Shown: positions 32,800-41,993, numbered from the stretch's first letter. The stretch: DNA of 42,904 nucleotides from Solirubrobacterales bacterium (GCA_009379895.1 WHSW01000008.1:1-42904), one strand, 5' to 3'. Notes: generated by a model not told the origin, from the letters alone. A program made the numbers and translations.

Positions 32800-33672
32800 C
32801 TAGGCGGTCGACTCGGGCGCAGCGTCCGCCGATGAATCCTCGGCGACGAAGCCCGCGATCAGATCCGCCACTCGCTCGGGCTGATCGAGGGGCGAGAACG
32901 TCCCCGCCCCCGGCACCGGCTCGATCCGGGCATCGGGGATCATCGCCGCCAGCCGCTCCGCGTGGGCGCGCTTGAAGAAGCGGTCGTCGGTGCCCCAGGC
33001 GAAGCGCACCGGGCGCTCGAACGAGCGCAGCCCCTCGGCAGCCGCGAGAGTGTGGCGCTTGTGGGCGCCGACGGTCAGCTTGCGCGCGTCCTCGCGCACG
33101 CCTGCGTCGCTCATCGACGGCGCCAGCCAGTCGTCGATCAGCTCCGGCGCGATCGGCTGCTCGGCGAGCATGCCGTAGGTGAAGCGGCGGATCGCCGCGA
33201 CCCGGAAGGGAAGCGCCAGAGCCGTCATCCCGCCGGGCAGGCGGGCGACCGGTCCCATCAGGCTGAACGGAAATGGGGGAAAGTGCTCGAGCGTGTCGCA
33301 GTTGGTGAGGACCAGCCGCCGCACGCGGTCGGGGTGCGAGGCGGCGAGCATCTGCGAGATCGCGCCGCCGCTGTCGTTTCCGACCAGGGTCACCTGCTCG
33401 AGCCCGAGCGCGTCCATGAAGGCCACGATCACCTCGACCATCCCCGTCGGCGAGAGGTCGGCCCCGGGGTTCATCGCGATCCGGTGTGAGCCCATCGGCC
33501 AATCCGCGACGATGCAGCGGTGATCGGTCGCAAGCCGCTCGGCGACCCCGTCCCAGAGGCGGCCGTCGACCAGCAGGCCGTGCACGAAGAGCAGCGGCTC
33601 GCCCTGGCCGAGATCGCGATAGGCGACCGTTCCCTGCGGGAGCGCCGCGGTCGCCCGCTCGCCGTTCGTCAT
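32800..33672 (-). CDS. Alpha/beta-fold hydrolase with Asp nucleophile elbow
   Basis: The 290-residue protein shows the oxyanion HG pair (LLFVHG, 31-32) and a nucleophile elbow GNDSGG that places D100 where haloalkane dehalogenases and epoxide hydrolases have Asp. The acidic residue region is GTDDRFF (229-230). The usual catalytic His motif GHFxPLDQPE reads GTFSPLDQPE here, with T258 in place of His. Either another His serves or the protein is not a normal hydrolase. ATG 33672 follows a GGAGGA site. It is convergent with the GNAT gene and in series with the stress-protein gene. The substrate is unknown. Confidence 0.85.
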   Translation of the reverse strand: MTNGERATAALPQGTVAYRDLGQGEPLLFVHGLLVDGRLWDGVAERLATDHRCIVADWPMGSHRIAMNPGADLSPTGMVEVIVAFMDALGLEQVTLVGNDSGGAISQMLAASHPDRVRRLVLTNCDTLEHFPPFPFSLMGPVARLPGGMTALALPFRVAAIRRFTYGMLAEQPIAPELIDDWLAPSMSDAGVREDARKLTVGAHKRHTLAAAEGLRSFERPVRFAWGTDDRFFKRAHAERLAAMIPDARIEPVPGAGTFSPLDQPERVADLIAGFVAEDSSADAAPESTA

Positions 33673-33796
33673 CCGAGATCCTCCGATTCGAGGAACATAC
33701 AGGCCGGCGCGACGAGGCTGGCGCGACGGCGGTGAGACGCTCGCCGGCTCGATCGGTGCGCTGCGCCCGTAGGACGGCCGACCCGGCTCGCCTCGA

Positions 33797-34525
33797 TCAG
33801 CCGGCGGATCGCGGGACGACCAGGACCGGGCAGGAGGCGGTGCGCATGACCGTGGTCGAGACGTTGCCGACCAGCGCGTGGCGCACAGGCCCGTAGCCGC
33901 GTGAGCCGATCACCAGGAGGTCGAGGTCGCGCGAGCGCGCGGCCAGCACCTCGGCGGGATCGCCGTCGCCCTCCGCGACGGTGATCGTCTCCAGCGCGGC
34001 GCCGAGGTCGGTGGCGAGTCGAGCCGCCACCTCGCGGGCGTGCCCGGCCTGGGCCCGCCCGTCATAGCCGACGCCGATCGAGTCGATCGCGAGCCGCTCG
34101 CGTCCCGCGAAGCCGCTCGGAGTGACCAGCACGGCGCAGGGCGCCGCCCCGTGCAGCAGGCGTTCGCCGACGCTGCCCAGGAGCACCCGGCCGAGACCCT
34201 CGCGGTGGGTGGAGCCGAGCACGATCACGTCGGCGCGCTCGTCCTCGGCCAGCTCGGCGAGCGCGTGCGGCGTCGACGCTCCGCCGACGATCCGCAGGCG
34301 GAAAGGAGTCGAGCCCAGGATCGCAGCGACGGCGTCGTGGAGCCGACTCTCGGCGTCGTTCATCGCGCCCTCGTAGGCGTCGGGCGGGGTCGCCAGCGGG
34401 TCGAGGTCGAGCGAGGCGGCGACGATCAACTCCGCGTGCTCGATCGCGCTCAGCCCGCGCGCCATGGCGAGCGCGTCACGCCCGCCCTCTCGACCGTCCC
34501 ACCCGACCAGCATCCGTCGATACAT
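33797..34525 (-). CDS. Universal stress protein, tandem UspA domains
   Basis: The 242-residue protein holds two Usp domains. The first (1-140) has [10 protein letters not shown] at the start and the ATP-binding signature [21 protein letters not shown]. The second is shorter (about 145-242), with [10 protein letters not shown] and [20 protein letters not shown]. Both carry the G-2x-G-9x-G(S/T) pattern linked to ATP binding. Such proteins are induced by starvation or hypoxia in actinobacteria and have no assigned reaction. The ATG lies 8 nt after a minus-strand TAGGCT box, suggesting a leaderless message. Confidence 0.92.
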   Translation of the reverse strand: MYRRMLVGWDGREGGRDALAMARGLSAIEHAELIVAASLDLDPLATPPDAYEGAMNDAESRLHDAVAAILGSTPFRLRIVGGASTPHALAELAEDERADVIVLGSTHREGLGRVLLGSVGERLLHGAAPCAVLVTPSGFAGRERLAIDSIGVGYDGRAQAGHAREVAARLATDLGAALETITVAEGDGDPAEVLAARSRDLDLLVIGSRGYGPVRHALVGNVSTTVMRTASCPVLVVPRSAG

Positions 34526-34533
34526 CGGCCGGG

Positions 34534-34539
34534 AGCCTA
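34534..34539 (-). promoter_or_regulatory. -10 box (TAGGCT) of the universal stress protein gene
   Basis: TAGGCT on the minus strand ends 8 nt before the ATG at 34525. Confidence 0.5.
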
Positions 34540-34594
34540 CGCGTCGGCGGGCCGCCGAGGGTGCGCGTCGGGCGGACGCCGCAGCACGCGACGC

Positions 34595-34600
34595 TAGAAT
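34595..34600 (+). promoter_or_regulatory. -10 box (TAGAAT) of rpmE
   Basis: TAGAAT ends 8 nt before ATG 34609, again the leaderless spacing. It is close to the consensus TATAAT. Confidence 0.6.
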
Positions 34601-34608
34601 TGAACGCG

Positions 34609-34818
34609 ATGAAGACCGGGATCCACCCTGAGTACACGTTGGCTCACGTGCGCTGCTCGTGCGGGAACGAGTTCTACACGCGCTCGACCAAGTCCGAGCT
34701 GCACGTCGATATCTGCTCCGCCTGCCATCCCTTCTACACCGGCAAGCAGAAGCTGGTCGACACCGGTGGCCGGGTCGAGCGCTTCAAGCGCAGGGCCGCC
34801 CGCAGCAAGCGCGGCTGA
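34609..34818 (+). CDS. rpmE: 50S ribosomal protein L31, zinc-binding form
   Basis: The 69-residue L31 is of the zinc (C+) type. C16, C18, C36 and C39 (RCSCGNEF and DICSACHPF) form the metal site, followed by [17 protein letters not shown] and a basic tail. ATG 34609 gives the normal N-terminus MKTGIHPEY. The zinc form is replaced by a zinc-free paralogue under zinc limitation in many actinobacteria; no paralogue is in the window. It opens the conserved rpmE-DUF1385-prfA-prmC-sua5-glyA neighbourhood. Confidence 0.97.
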   Translation: MKTGIHPEYTLAHVRCSCGNEFYTRSTKSELHVDICSACHPFYTGKQKLVDTGGRVERFKRRAARSKRG

Positions 34819-34828
34819 ACCGGGCCCG

Positions 34829-35869
34829 GTGAACGCCGACGGCCGAGCCGCCGCCCCGGCCGCGAGCGACGGCGGGCTGAGCCTCGCCGACGTACGAATG
34901 CCCGACGGGATGCCGGTCGCCTCGCGCGACGCGCCGGTCGGCGGCCAGGCGGTGCTCGAGGGCGTGATGATGCGCGGCGTCTCGACCTGGGCGGTCGCCG
35001 TCCGAACGCCCGGTCCCGAGGGCCCGGACGGCCCCCCGGGTGAGATCGAGGTCACCTCCGAGCCCCTCGTCTCCTGGGCGAAGCGCCACCGGGTCCTGCG
35101 CCTGCCGGTGATCCGGGGTGTGGTCGCGCTCGCCGAGTCGCTCAAGATCGGGTTTCGGGCGCTGGCGATCTCCGCCAACGCGCAGTTGGTCCCGGAGGAC
35201 GGCGAGGAGCCCGAGCCGATCGGCGGCTTCACCTGGGGTCTGACGATCGCGCTCTCGATGGCGCTCGCGGTCGGCCTCTTCTTCGTCGTCCCGGTCGGCG
35301 CCACCAGCCTGATCAAGGACTGGCTCGGCTCGTCGCTCCTGTTCTGGCTCGTCGAGGGCCTCCTGCGGACCGCGATCTTCATCGGCTACATCGCCGCGAT
35401 CAGCCGGTTGGGCGACCTGCGGCGGGTGTTCGAGTACCACGGCGCCGAGCACAAGACGATCTCCTGCTACGAGGCCGGCGACCGCCTGACGCCCGAGCGC
35501 GCCGAGACCTACTCGCGCCTGCACCCGCGCTGCGGGACGAGCTTCCTGCTGATCGTGATGGTGCTCGCGATCTTCGTCTTCGCCCCGATCGGGCTCCCCG
35601 AGTGGTACTGGCTGCTGGTCTCGCGGATCCTCGGGATCCCGCTGATCGCGGGTCTCTCCTACGAGGTGATCAAGTGGGCGGGTCGCAACCGCCGCAAGCG
35701 CTGGGTTCGGGCGGTGATGTGGCCCGGGCTGATGCTCCAGAACCTGACCACCCGCGAGCCCGACCGCGAGCAGCTCGCGGTCGCGATCGCCTCGCTTGAG
35801 GCGGTGCTCGCCGTCGAGAAGCCCGGGGAGGCGACCCGCGACGCGGAGGCGATCGAGATCGTCGCCTGA
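34829..35869 (+). CDS. DUF1385 (YqhQ-like) membrane protein
   Basis: This is a 346-residue protein from GTG 34829. The family signature VGGQAVLEGVMMRGV lies near residue 37. About four membrane helices follow (LTIALSMALAVGLFFVV, LVEGLLRTAIFIGYIAAI, FLLIVMVLAIFVFAPI, LLVSRILGIPLIAGLSYEVI). Between them is the conserved polar EYHGAEHKTISCYE with LHPRCGTSF, a likely metal or substrate site. The function of DUF1385 is unknown. Its place between rpmE and prfA is conserved in several phyla. The start is uncertain: an in-frame ATG (34898) lies about 23 codons later. Confidence 0.88.
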   Translation: MNADGRAAAPAASDGGLSLADVRMPDGMPVASRDAPVGGQAVLEGVMMRGVSTWAVAVRTPGPEGPDGPPGEIEVTSEPLVSWAKRHRVLRLPVIRGVVALAESLKIGFRALAISANAQLVPEDGEEPEPIGGFTWGLTIALSMALAVGLFFVVPVGATSLIKDWLGSSLLFWLVEGLLRTAIFIGYIAAISRLGDLRRVFEYHGAEHKTISCYEAGDRLTPERAETYSRLHPRCGTSFLLIVMVLAIFVFAPIGLPEWYWLLVSRILGIPLIAGLSYEVIKWAGRNRRKRWVRAVMWPGLMLQNLTTREPDREQLAVAIASLEAVLAVEKPGEATRDAEAIEIVA

Positions 35870-35910
35870 GGGCCGCGCCCTGACTCCGGAGCCGTGTCGC
35901 CAAAGCGTGG

Positions 35911-35926
35911 CGCCCCGCGCGGGGCG
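35911..35926. terminator. GC hairpin between convergent DUF1385 and DUF559 genes
   Basis: CGCCCCGC/GCGGGGCG is a perfect 16-bp palindrome. GTCGC (35897-35901) and GCGAC (35924-35928) give an alternative outer pairing. It lies in the 100-bp gap after the DUF1385 stop and before the restored stop of the convergent gene. Confidence 0.45.
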
Positions 35927-35969
35927 ACTTATCGTCGCTTACCGGTGATTTCTCGCCCCGGCGGCCGGA

Positions 35970-36810
35970 TCAGTCCGCCTCGGCCTGGCGCAGCAGACGG
36001 CGGATGGTGGCGGCCGCGCTCGCCGGGTCCTCGGCGAGGCGGGCATCGGCGAAGCGGCGCACCGTGTAGCCGAGGAGGCCGAGCTCGATGTCGCGGTCGC
36101 GGTCTTCGCGAAACGCCTCGCCCGCCGTGGTACGCGTAGCCGTCGAGCTCGACGATCAGTCGCTGCGGGCGCCAGAGGAAGTCGACCGTGAACAGATCGA
36201 CGCGGACATTGACCTCGGGATCCGGCGGACGGTGCCGCTTGAGCATCAGCAGGAAATCGCGCTCGAGCTCGCTCCGCGTTCGGTCGGTCTCGATCCCGGC
36301 CAGCGGATAGCCCGCGATCTCGGCCTCGCGGATCGCCCCTCGCACGGTCGCGGGAGCGGTGGTGCGCCACAGGTCGACGATCGTCCTCGCCGGGGAGGTG
36401 AGCGGGATCCCGTCGCGAGCCCTGCGCACGGTGCCAGGCAGTGAGACCGGGCGGTGGATGCGGATGCCACTCCGCCGGCCACGCCCTCCGCGGCCGGGAA
36501 CCGAGACGTGGATCGGGCCGTCCGAGGACGACAGCATTCCCCACAGCTCGGCGGCGCTTCGGTGGCCGAGCAGCGCGTCCGCCCCGCAGGCGAGCGTCGC
36601 CGCCTTCCAGCGGCCCCGCTCGCTCAGGCCGGGGTGGCCGACCGCGTAGACGCCCCTGTGGATCCGGTGCAATCGCCCGGCGGCCACCCTGCGCTGGATT
36701 CCGGCGGGCGAGAGCCCCGCGCCAAGCAGCTGCTCGAAGGTGATCACGCCGTGCTGGCGCGCGGCGATCCGGGCGATCAGTCGATCGGGTGGGGCGAGTT
36801 GTCTTCGCAT
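35970..36810 (-). pseudogene. AbiEi-antitoxin-like / DUF559 protein, single-base frameshift
   Basis: From ATG 36810 the first 225 residues read as one frame. They begin with a winged helix of the AbiEi type ([33 protein letters not shown]). The middle contains ALLGHRSAAELWG, and the start of a DUF559 (Vsr-like endonuclease fold) domain reads VDFLWRPQRLIVELDGYAYHGG. Removing one G near 36117-36121 (GAGGCG to GAGCG) restores AFREDRDRDIELGLLGYTVR to a TGA at 35970-35972, a normal 279-residue protein. As written the end is scrambled and runs on to 35929. Such proteins are abundant in actinobacteria without known function. It sits inside the conserved rpmE-prfA block, so it is probably an insertion. 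Confidence 0.82.
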
Positions 36811-36825
36811 ACCGACGACAAGTCG

Positions 36826-36917
36826 CCCGGCGCGGATCGCGCCCCCCGGCGCGGATTGCCCGCCCGGCGCGGATCGCGCCCCCCGGCGCGGATCGCCCCC
36901 CCGGCGCGGATCGTGCC
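36826..36917. repeat. Five-copy 18/19-bp tandem repeat upstream of prfA
   Basis: The core CCCGGCGCGGATYG begins at 36826, 36845, 36863, 36882 and 36900, with periods of 19, 18, 19 and 18 bp. Each unit is nearly palindromic around GATC (GGCGCGGATCGCGCC). It fills the gap between the divergent DUF559 gene and the prfA promoter. Confidence 0.92.
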
Positions 36918-36927
36918 GCGGCGGCGG

Positions 36928-36933
36928 TAGCCT
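36928..36933 (+). promoter_or_regulatory. -10 box (TAGCCT) of prfA
   Basis: TAGCCT ends 7 nt before GTG 36941. The start is set by this spacing and by family length. Confidence 0.55.
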
Positions 36934-36940
36934 CAGAGCG

Positions 36941-38020
36941 GTGATCGAGAGGCTGGTCGAACAGGTCGAGGAGCGCCACTCCGAGCTCGAGCGGATGATG
37001 TCCGACGCGGACGTGATCGCCGACCGCGAGCGCTACGCCGCGGTCGGCCGCGAGTACCGCGAGCTCGAGCGAGCGCGCGAGCTGGCCTCGGAGTGGCGCC
37101 AGCTTCGCGGCGACCTCGAGGGCGCCCGCGAGCTGCTCGCCGAGGACGGCGACGACGAGGAGCTGCGGCGCCTGGTCGTCGAGGCGCCCGAGCGGCTGCG
37201 GGCGCTCGAGGACGAGATCCGCCTGGCGATGGTCGAGCGCGACCCCCACGACGCCAAGAACGTGATCATCGAGATTCGCGCCGGCGCCGGGGGCGACGAG
37301 GCGGCGCTGTTCGCGGGCGATCTCTACAAGATGCTCACCCGCTACGCCGAGGAGCGGGGCTTTGTCACCGAGCCGCTCTCGCAGTCGGCGGCCGAGGTCG
37401 GGGGCTTCAAGGAGGTCACCTTCGAGATCCGCGGCGACGGGGCCTACTCGGTGTTCAAGTTCGAGGGCGGCACCCACCGCGTGCAGCGGGTGCCGAAGAC
37501 CGAGTCGCAGGGCCGCATCCACACCTCGACCGCGACGGTCGCGGTCCTGCCCGAGGCCGAGGAGGTCGAGGTCGAGATCGCCCCGGAGGACCTCCAGATC
37601 GACGTCTACCGCTCCTCGGGCCCGGGCGGGCAGTCGGTCAACACCACCGATTCCGCGGTCCGGATCACCCACGGGCCGTCCGGGATCGTGGTCTCGATGC
37701 AGGACGAGAAGTCCCAGCTTCAGAACCGCGACAAGGCGATGCGGGTGCTGCGCGCGCGGCTCTACGAGCGCGCGCTCGCAGAGCAGCGCGCGGAGATCGC
37801 CGCCGACCGCCGCTCACAGGTCGGCACGGGGGAGCGCTCGGAGAAGATCCGCACCTACAACTTTCCCCAGGGCAGGGTCACCGACCACCGGATCAAGCTC
37901 ACCGCGCACAACCTCGACGAGGTTCTCGGCGGCGCGCTGGGCGAGTTCACCTCGGCGCTCGCTGCGGAGGAGAAGCGAGCGCGCCTGGAGGCGCAGACCG
38001 CCGACGTCCCCGCCGGATGA
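36941..38020 (+). CDS. prfA: Peptide chain release factor 1
   Basis: The 359-residue RF1 has the codon-recognition PxT motif in [14 protein letters not shown] (PKT), and the GGQ motif at residues 229-231 within [16 protein letters not shown], which triggers peptidyl-tRNA hydrolysis. RF1 reads UAA and UAG. The Gln of GGQ is the substrate of PrmC, the next gene, whose ATG overlaps the prfA stop (ATGA). GTG 36941 gives the normal N-terminal helix; the frame is open further upstream through the tandem repeat, but that part is not family-like. Confidence 0.97.
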   Translation: MIERLVEQVEERHSELERMMSDADVIADRERYAAVGREYRELERARELASEWRQLRGDLEGARELLAEDGDDEELRRLVVEAPERLRALEDEIRLAMVERDPHDAKNVIIEIRAGAGGDEAALFAGDLYKMLTRYAEERGFVTEPLSQSAAEVGGFKEVTFEIRGDGAYSVFKFEGGTHRVQRVPKTESQGRIHTSTATVAVLPEAEEVEVEIAPEDLQIDVYRSSGPGGQSVNTTDSAVRITHGPSGIVVSMQDEKSQLQNRDKAMRVLRARLYERALAEQRAEIAADRRSQVGTGERSEKIRTYNFPQGRVTDHRIKLTAHNLDEVLGGALGEFTSALAAEEKRARLEAQTADVPAG

Positions 38021-38856
38021 ATGCGGTCGCCGCCGGCTCGGTGGGTGAAGCGCTCGGCGCCGCCACCGACGCGCTCGCGGCGGCCGGGGTCGAGACGCCG
38101 CGGCTCGACGCCGAGCTGCTGCTCGCCGAGGCCGCGGGGCTGGAGCGCGCCCGGCTGACGGCCGATCCGTCGGCCGGGGTCGACGCCGCCGCGGCTCGCG
38201 AGTTCGGCGTCATGGTCCGGCGGCGCGTGCGGCGCGAGCCGGTCGCCTACATCCTCGGTCGCAAGGGCTTTCGACAGCTCGAGCTGGCGGTCGATCCGCG
38301 GGTGCTGATCCCGCGCCCGGAGACCGAGCTGCTGGTCGAGGTCGCCCTCGACCTGCGCCCCCGGCGGGTGCTCGACGTCGGCACGGGGTCGGGAGCGATC
38401 GCGCTCGCGGTCGCCGACGAGCTCGCCGCGGCCGAGGTGGTCGCGACCGACACCTCGCTCGACGCCCTCGCGGTCGCCCAGGCGAACCGCGCCCGGCTCG
38501 GGCTTGAGTCGCGGGTCCGCCTCGCGCACGGCACCGTCCCGGCGGACGAGCGCTTCGACCTCGTGCTCGCGAACCTGCCCTATGTGAGCGAGGCCGAGCT
38601 GGCGGCGCTCGAGCCCGAGATCACCCGCCATGAGCCGTACGCCGCGCTGTCGAGCGGTCCGACCGGGCTGGAGGCGATCGAGCAGCTGCTCGGCGAGCTC
38701 GCCGTCGCCGGCGCGCTGCCGGGGGCGATCGCGCTCGAGGTGGGCGAGGGACAGGCGGCGACGGTGGGCGAGCTGGTGCGCCGCGCGGGCTTCGAGCGGG
38801 TCGAGACGCGCCGCGACCTGGCGGCGATCGAACGGGTCGTGATCGGTCGGTTGTGA
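38017..38856 (+). CDS. prmC: Release factor glutamine methyltransferase
   Basis: This is a 279-residue protein. The N-terminal helical domain ([16 protein letters not shown]) is followed by [21 protein letters not shown] and the SAM-binding [14 protein letters not shown]. PrmC methylates the Gln of the GGQ motif of release factors. The catalytic loop that is normally NPPY reads NLPY here (186-189), a conservative change in the loop that holds the Gln. The start overlaps prfA and the stop overlaps sua5 (GTGA), so the three genes are translationally coupled. Confidence 0.95.
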   Translation: MNAVAAGSVGEALGAATDALAAAGVETPRLDAELLLAEAAGLERARLTADPSAGVDAAAAREFGVMVRRRVRREPVAYILGRKGFRQLELAVDPRVLIPRPETELLVEVALDLRPRRVLDVGTGSGAIALAVADELAAAEVVATDTSLDALAVAQANRARLGLESRVRLAHGTVPADERFDLVLANLPYVSEAELAALEPEITRHEPYAALSSGPTGLEAIEQLLGELAVAGALPGAIALEVGEGQAATVGELVRRAGFERVETRRDLAAIERVVIGRL

Positions 38857-39482
38857 CCGAGATCGTCTCGATCGCCCGCGACGGGAGCGATGTCGCCCGC
38901 GCGGCGCTCGAGCGGTGCGTGCTCGGCGGCGGGGTGGCGATCTTTCCCGCCGACGGGCTCTACGGCCTCGCCTGCGATCCGGCCCGTCGGGATGCGATCG
39001 AGCGCATCCACGCGCTCAAGGGCCGCGACGAGGGCAAGCCGTCGGCGGTCATGTTCTTCTCCCCGCTGGCGATGCGCGAGCTGATCGCGACCCTCGGCCC
39101 GCGGACCCGCGACGCGCTCGGGGCGCTGCTGCCGGGCCCGGTGACGCTGGTCGTCGCAAACCCCGAGCGCCGCTACCCGAACGCCTCTCGCGAGCCCGAG
39201 CGCCTCGGGCTGCGGCTGATCGAGGGGCCACTGGTCGGGGCGGCGTGCGCGATCGTTCAGACCTCGGCGAACCGATCGGGCGAGCCGGCTCCGTCGCGAT
39301 TCGCAGACGTGCCCGCCGTGATTCGCGCCGGAGTCGATCTCGTGATCGAGGGAGGGGAGCTCACCGGGCTGGCGTCGACGGTCGTCGACGTGACCGGGAT
39401 CGAGCGCGGGGAACGGCCCCGGATCCTGCGCTACGGGGCGCTCGGGGCCGAGGAGGTCAGGCGTCGCCTCGAGCTGCCGTGA
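38853..39482 (+). CDS. sua5: L-threonylcarbamoyladenylate synthase (Sua5/YrdC)
   Basis: The 209-residue YrdC-domain protein has IFPADGLYGLACDP, the KGRDEGKPSAVMFF nucleotide and substrate loop, LLPGPVTLVV, and the QTSANRSGEP motif. It makes threonylcarbamoyl-AMP from Thr, bicarbonate and ATP for the t6A37 modification of ANN-decoding tRNAs. It lacks the extra C-terminal Sua5 domain of longer homologues. GTG 38853 overlaps the prmC stop. Its last 26 nt overlap the 3' end of the convergent NTF2-like gene. Confidence 0.94.
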   Translation: MTEIVSIARDGSDVARAALERCVLGGGVAIFPADGLYGLACDPARRDAIERIHALKGRDEGKPSAVMFFSPLAMRELIATLGPRTRDALGALLPGPVTLVVANPERRYPNASREPERLGLRLIEGPLVGAACAIVQTSANRSGEPAPSRFADVPAVIRAGVDLVIEGGELTGLASTVVDVTGIERGERPRILRYGALGAEEVRRRLELP

Positions 39483-39858
39483 GCGCCTCCTCGAGGGCCT
39501 CGTAGACGTCCATCCGGCGCGCCACTCCGTCGCGCATCCGCCACAGTTGGACGCCGTCGATCGTCGTCTCGATCCCCGTCGTCCGCCCCCAGGCCCGAAG
39601 CGTGAACTCGACCGCGACGCAGTCGCCGAGGTCGTGGTAGCGGTGCGGCTCGATCCGGACCTCGCGCATCGCGTCGTAGAAGGACTCGAAGTAACGCCGC
39701 AGGCCCTCCGGCCCGCGGTAGGTGCCGGGCTCTGAGGCGAGCTCGGGCGGCGTGACCATCTCGAAGTCCGACGCCAGGAGCTCGGCCATCGCCTCGACGC
39801 CGTCGCGCTCGAAGGCCTCGAAGCTGCGCCTCACGATCTCGACGTTGCCGGCCGCCAC
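39457..39858 (-). CDS. NTF2-like / SnoaL-like domain protein
   Basis: The 133-residue protein is a single NTF2-like cone fold: an N-terminal helix [20 protein letters not shown], a central [11 protein letters not shown] with [18 protein letters not shown], then beta strands [15 protein letters not shown] and [20 protein letters not shown]. Members bind or transform small molecules, but many have no known role. GTG 39858 lies 6 nt after a minus-strand TACGCT box. It overlaps the end of sua5 tail to tail and interrupts the sua5-glyA order on the opposite strand. Confidence 0.87.
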   Translation of the reverse strand: MAAGNVEIVRRSFEAFERDGVEAMAELLASDFEMVTPPELASEPGTYRGPEGLRRYFESFYDAMREVRIEPHRYHDLGDCVAVEFTLRAWGRTTGIETTIDGVQLWRMRDGVARRMDVYEALEEALTAARGDA

Positions 39859-39864
39859 CGAGCC

Positions 39865-39870
39865 AGCGTA
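39865..39870 (-). promoter_or_regulatory. -10 box (TACGCT) of the NTF2-like gene
   Basis: TACGCT on the minus strand ends 6 nt before the GTG start, again compatible with a leaderless transcript. Confidence 0.5.
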
Positions 39871-39929
39871 GCCGCGCCGCGCGCGCGGCGGCGGAGTCTG
39901 GGGCCGCTGGTATCGTCGCTACCGTCACC

Positions 39930-41216
39930 GTGACCGAGCTTCCCGAGGACTTCCAGACCGCGCCCCTCGCCGAGGTCGATCCCCAGATCGCCGAGGTCCT
40001 GCAGCGCGAGCTCGAGCGCCAGCGGTCGACGCTGGAGATGATCGCCTCCGAGAACTTCGTCCCCCAGGCGGTGCTCGACGCTGCGGGCTCGGTGCTGACC
40101 AACAAGTACGCCGAGGGCTACCCGGGGCGCCGTTACTACGGTGGCTGCGAGGAGGTCGACGTCGCCGAGCAGCTCGCGATCGACCGGGCCAAGGAGCTGT
40201 TCGGCGCCGGGTTCGCGAACGTGCAGCCGCACGCCGGCGCGCAGGCCAACAACGCCGCCTACATGGCGATGCTCGACCCCGGCGACACGATCATGGGCAT
40301 GGCCCTCGACCATGGCGGCCACCTCACGCACGGGATGAAGCTCAACCTGTCGGGCAAGCTCTACGAGGTCGTCGCCTACCACGTGCGCCGCGGCGACTAC
40401 CGCTGCGACATGGACGAGGTCGCGCGGCTCGCCTCCGAGCACCGGCCGAAGGTGATCGTCGCCGGCTGGTCGGCCTACCCGCGCCAGCTCGACTTCGCGG
40501 CCTTCCGCGAGATCGCCGACTCGGTCGGGGCGAAGCTGATGGTCGACATGGCCCACTTCGCGGGCCTGGTCGCCGCCGGCGAGCACCCGAACCCGGTCGA
40601 GCACGCGCACGTGACGACGACCACCGTCCACAAGACTCTCTGCGGCCCGCGCAGCGGGATGATCCTCAGCAATGACGAGGGGCTCGCGACCGAGATCAAC
40701 CGCGCGATCTTCCCCGGTCAGCAGGGTGGGCCGCTGATGCACATCATCGCCGCCAAGGCGGTGGCGCTCAGGATCGCGCGGTCCGAGCCGTTCCGCGCCC
40801 GCCAGCGCGAGACGATCGCCAACGCGCAGGCGTTCGCCGAGGAGCTGATCGCGAACGGGATCGAGGTGCTGACCGGCGGCACCGACGTCCACCTCGTCCT
40901 GGTCGACCTCGGGCCGACCGGGCTCGACGGCAAGCAGGGCGAGCAGCGCCTCGAGCAGGTCGGGATCACGGTCAACCGCAACGCGATCCCGTTCGACGAG
41001 CGGCCGCCGATGAACCCCTCGGGGCTGCGGATCGGGACCCCGGCGCTGACCACCCGCGGCCTCGGGACCGACGAGATGCGCGAGATCGCGAGGGTGATCG
41101 CCGTGGCGCTCTCGGACGACTTCGAGTCCGAGCGCGCCTCGCTGCGCGAGCGGACGCGCTTCCTGATGGAGCGCTATCCGCTCTATTCCGAGCTGGCCGC
41201 CGCCGCGGCCGTCTAG
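39930..41216 (+). CDS. glyA: Serine hydroxymethyltransferase
   Basis: The 428-residue PLP enzyme has [20 protein letters not shown] and [32 protein letters not shown] and the PLP-lysine motif [14 protein letters not shown] (K235) follow, and the C-terminal domain reads [14 protein letters not shown]. It converts serine and tetrahydrofolate to glycine and methylene-THF, the main one-carbon entry. GTG 39930 is the only start consistent with the family N-terminus. Upstream TATCGT (39911-39916) and TACCGT (39920-39925) are possible -10 boxes, but the spacing is not decisive. Confidence 0.97.
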   Translation: MTELPEDFQTAPLAEVDPQIAEVLQRELERQRSTLEMIASENFVPQAVLDAAGSVLTNKYAEGYPGRRYYGGCEEVDVAEQLAIDRAKELFGAGFANVQPHAGAQANNAAYMAMLDPGDTIMGMALDHGGHLTHGMKLNLSGKLYEVVAYHVRRGDYRCDMDEVARLASEHRPKVIVAGWSAYPRQLDFAAFREIADSVGAKLMVDMAHFAGLVAAGEHPNPVEHAHVTTTTVHKTLCGPRSGMILSNDEGLATEINRAIFPGQQGGPLMHIIAAKAVALRIARSEPFRARQRETIANAQAFAEELIANGIEVLTGGTDVHLVLVDLGPTGLDGKQGEQRLEQVGITVNRNAIPFDERPPMNPSGLRIGTPALTTRGLGTDEMREIARVIAVALSDDFESERASLRERTRFLMERYPLYSELAAAAAV

Positions 41217-41217
41217 C

Positions 41218-41229
41218 GTCGGCGCCGAC
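41218..41229. terminator. Palindrome after glyA
   Basis: GTCGGCGCCGAC, a perfect 12-bp palindrome 1 nt after the glyA stop, lies in the 41-bp gap before the convergent secreted-protein gene and could end transcription from both sides. No T-run is present. Confidence 0.35.
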
Positions 41230-41257
41230 CGACGCCTTCGTCGCCCCGAGCGACGCC

Positions 41258-41899
41258 CTACTGCATGACGCCCGCCCAGATCCCGGCGTTGTGGAACGTC
41301 GCGGCCCCGGCGCCGGCCTGGCTGTATTGCAGCGAGAACGTGTACTTGCCGGGGTTGATCGGCGAGAAGACGAGGAACCCGCCCCTGGTCGGGTTCGCGA
41401 CCCCGCCCACGTCGCCCGGACCGGGCACGGTGTAGCGGATCTGCGGCGCGCCCTTGGTGAACTCCATGATCCGCGGCGATCCGGCGAGCAGGTTCGGCGC
41501 GTTCAGGTGAACCTGGCCGACCGCGTTGTCGCCGCCCCCGTTGACCTGGCCGGTGACCCGGGCGTAGACCGCGACCAAGCCCGTTCTCGGCACGTTCACC
41601 GTGACGCTCGGGCCGCCGAGCTCGGCGGGCGTCGCCGAGGCCGTCGACACCGGGCCCGCGAGGCCGTCGGTCTGGAACAGGTCGATCTTCGGTGGCCGCA
41701 CGGCCAGCGGCTTGATCGCCCGGTCCTTGATCGCGCCCCTGGCGATGTTGCGGCCCTTGACCGCGTGCTTGGCGATGTCGTTGGACTTCACCGAGCTCTT
41801 GCCCGGCAGCGCGACCGCGGACCCGGCCAACGCGGCGACCAGCGCGATCAGCGCCACCAGCATCGCCGGCGACAACAACCCCCTGCTCCTCTGCTCCAT
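41258..41899 (-). CDS. Secreted protein with C1q/collagen-like-tail type layout, unknown function
   Basis: The 213-residue protein has a signal peptide (SPAMLVALIALVAALAGSAVA) followed by the basic KSSVKSNDIAKHAVKGRNIA and ARGAIKDRAIK stretch. This opening pattern is common in secreted proteins of Solirubrobacterales. The rest looks like a beta-sandwich (VTVNVPRTGLVAVYARVTGQ, PGKYTFSLQYSQAGAGAATF). No enzyme motif is visible; a surface or structural role is inferred. ATG 41899 follows GGGAGGTGA. It stands between glyA and a DUF354 gene, a place usually held by housekeeping genes. Confidence 0.75.
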   Translation of the reverse strand: MEQRSRGLLSPAMLVALIALVAALAGSAVALPGKSSVKSNDIAKHAVKGRNIARGAIKDRAIKPLAVRPPKIDLFQTDGLAGPVSTASATPAELGGPSVTVNVPRTGLVAVYARVTGQVNGGGDNAVGQVHLNAPNLLAGSPRIMEFTKGAPQIRYTVPGPGDVGGVANPTRGGFLVFSPINPGKYTFSLQYSQAGAGAATFHNAGIWAGVMQ

Positions 41900-41993
41900 C
41901 TCGGCTCACCTCCCTATGTCGGCGCCTATGTCGGCGCCGCTATCGGTCCCCCGCTGTCCTAACCCCCGGTCGGAGCCGTAAGTTTCGGATCCG

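Noticed and set aside
39859-39929. Glycine riboswitch upstream of glyA.
   Set aside because: The gap is only 71 bp and shows no tandem aptamer-like structure.
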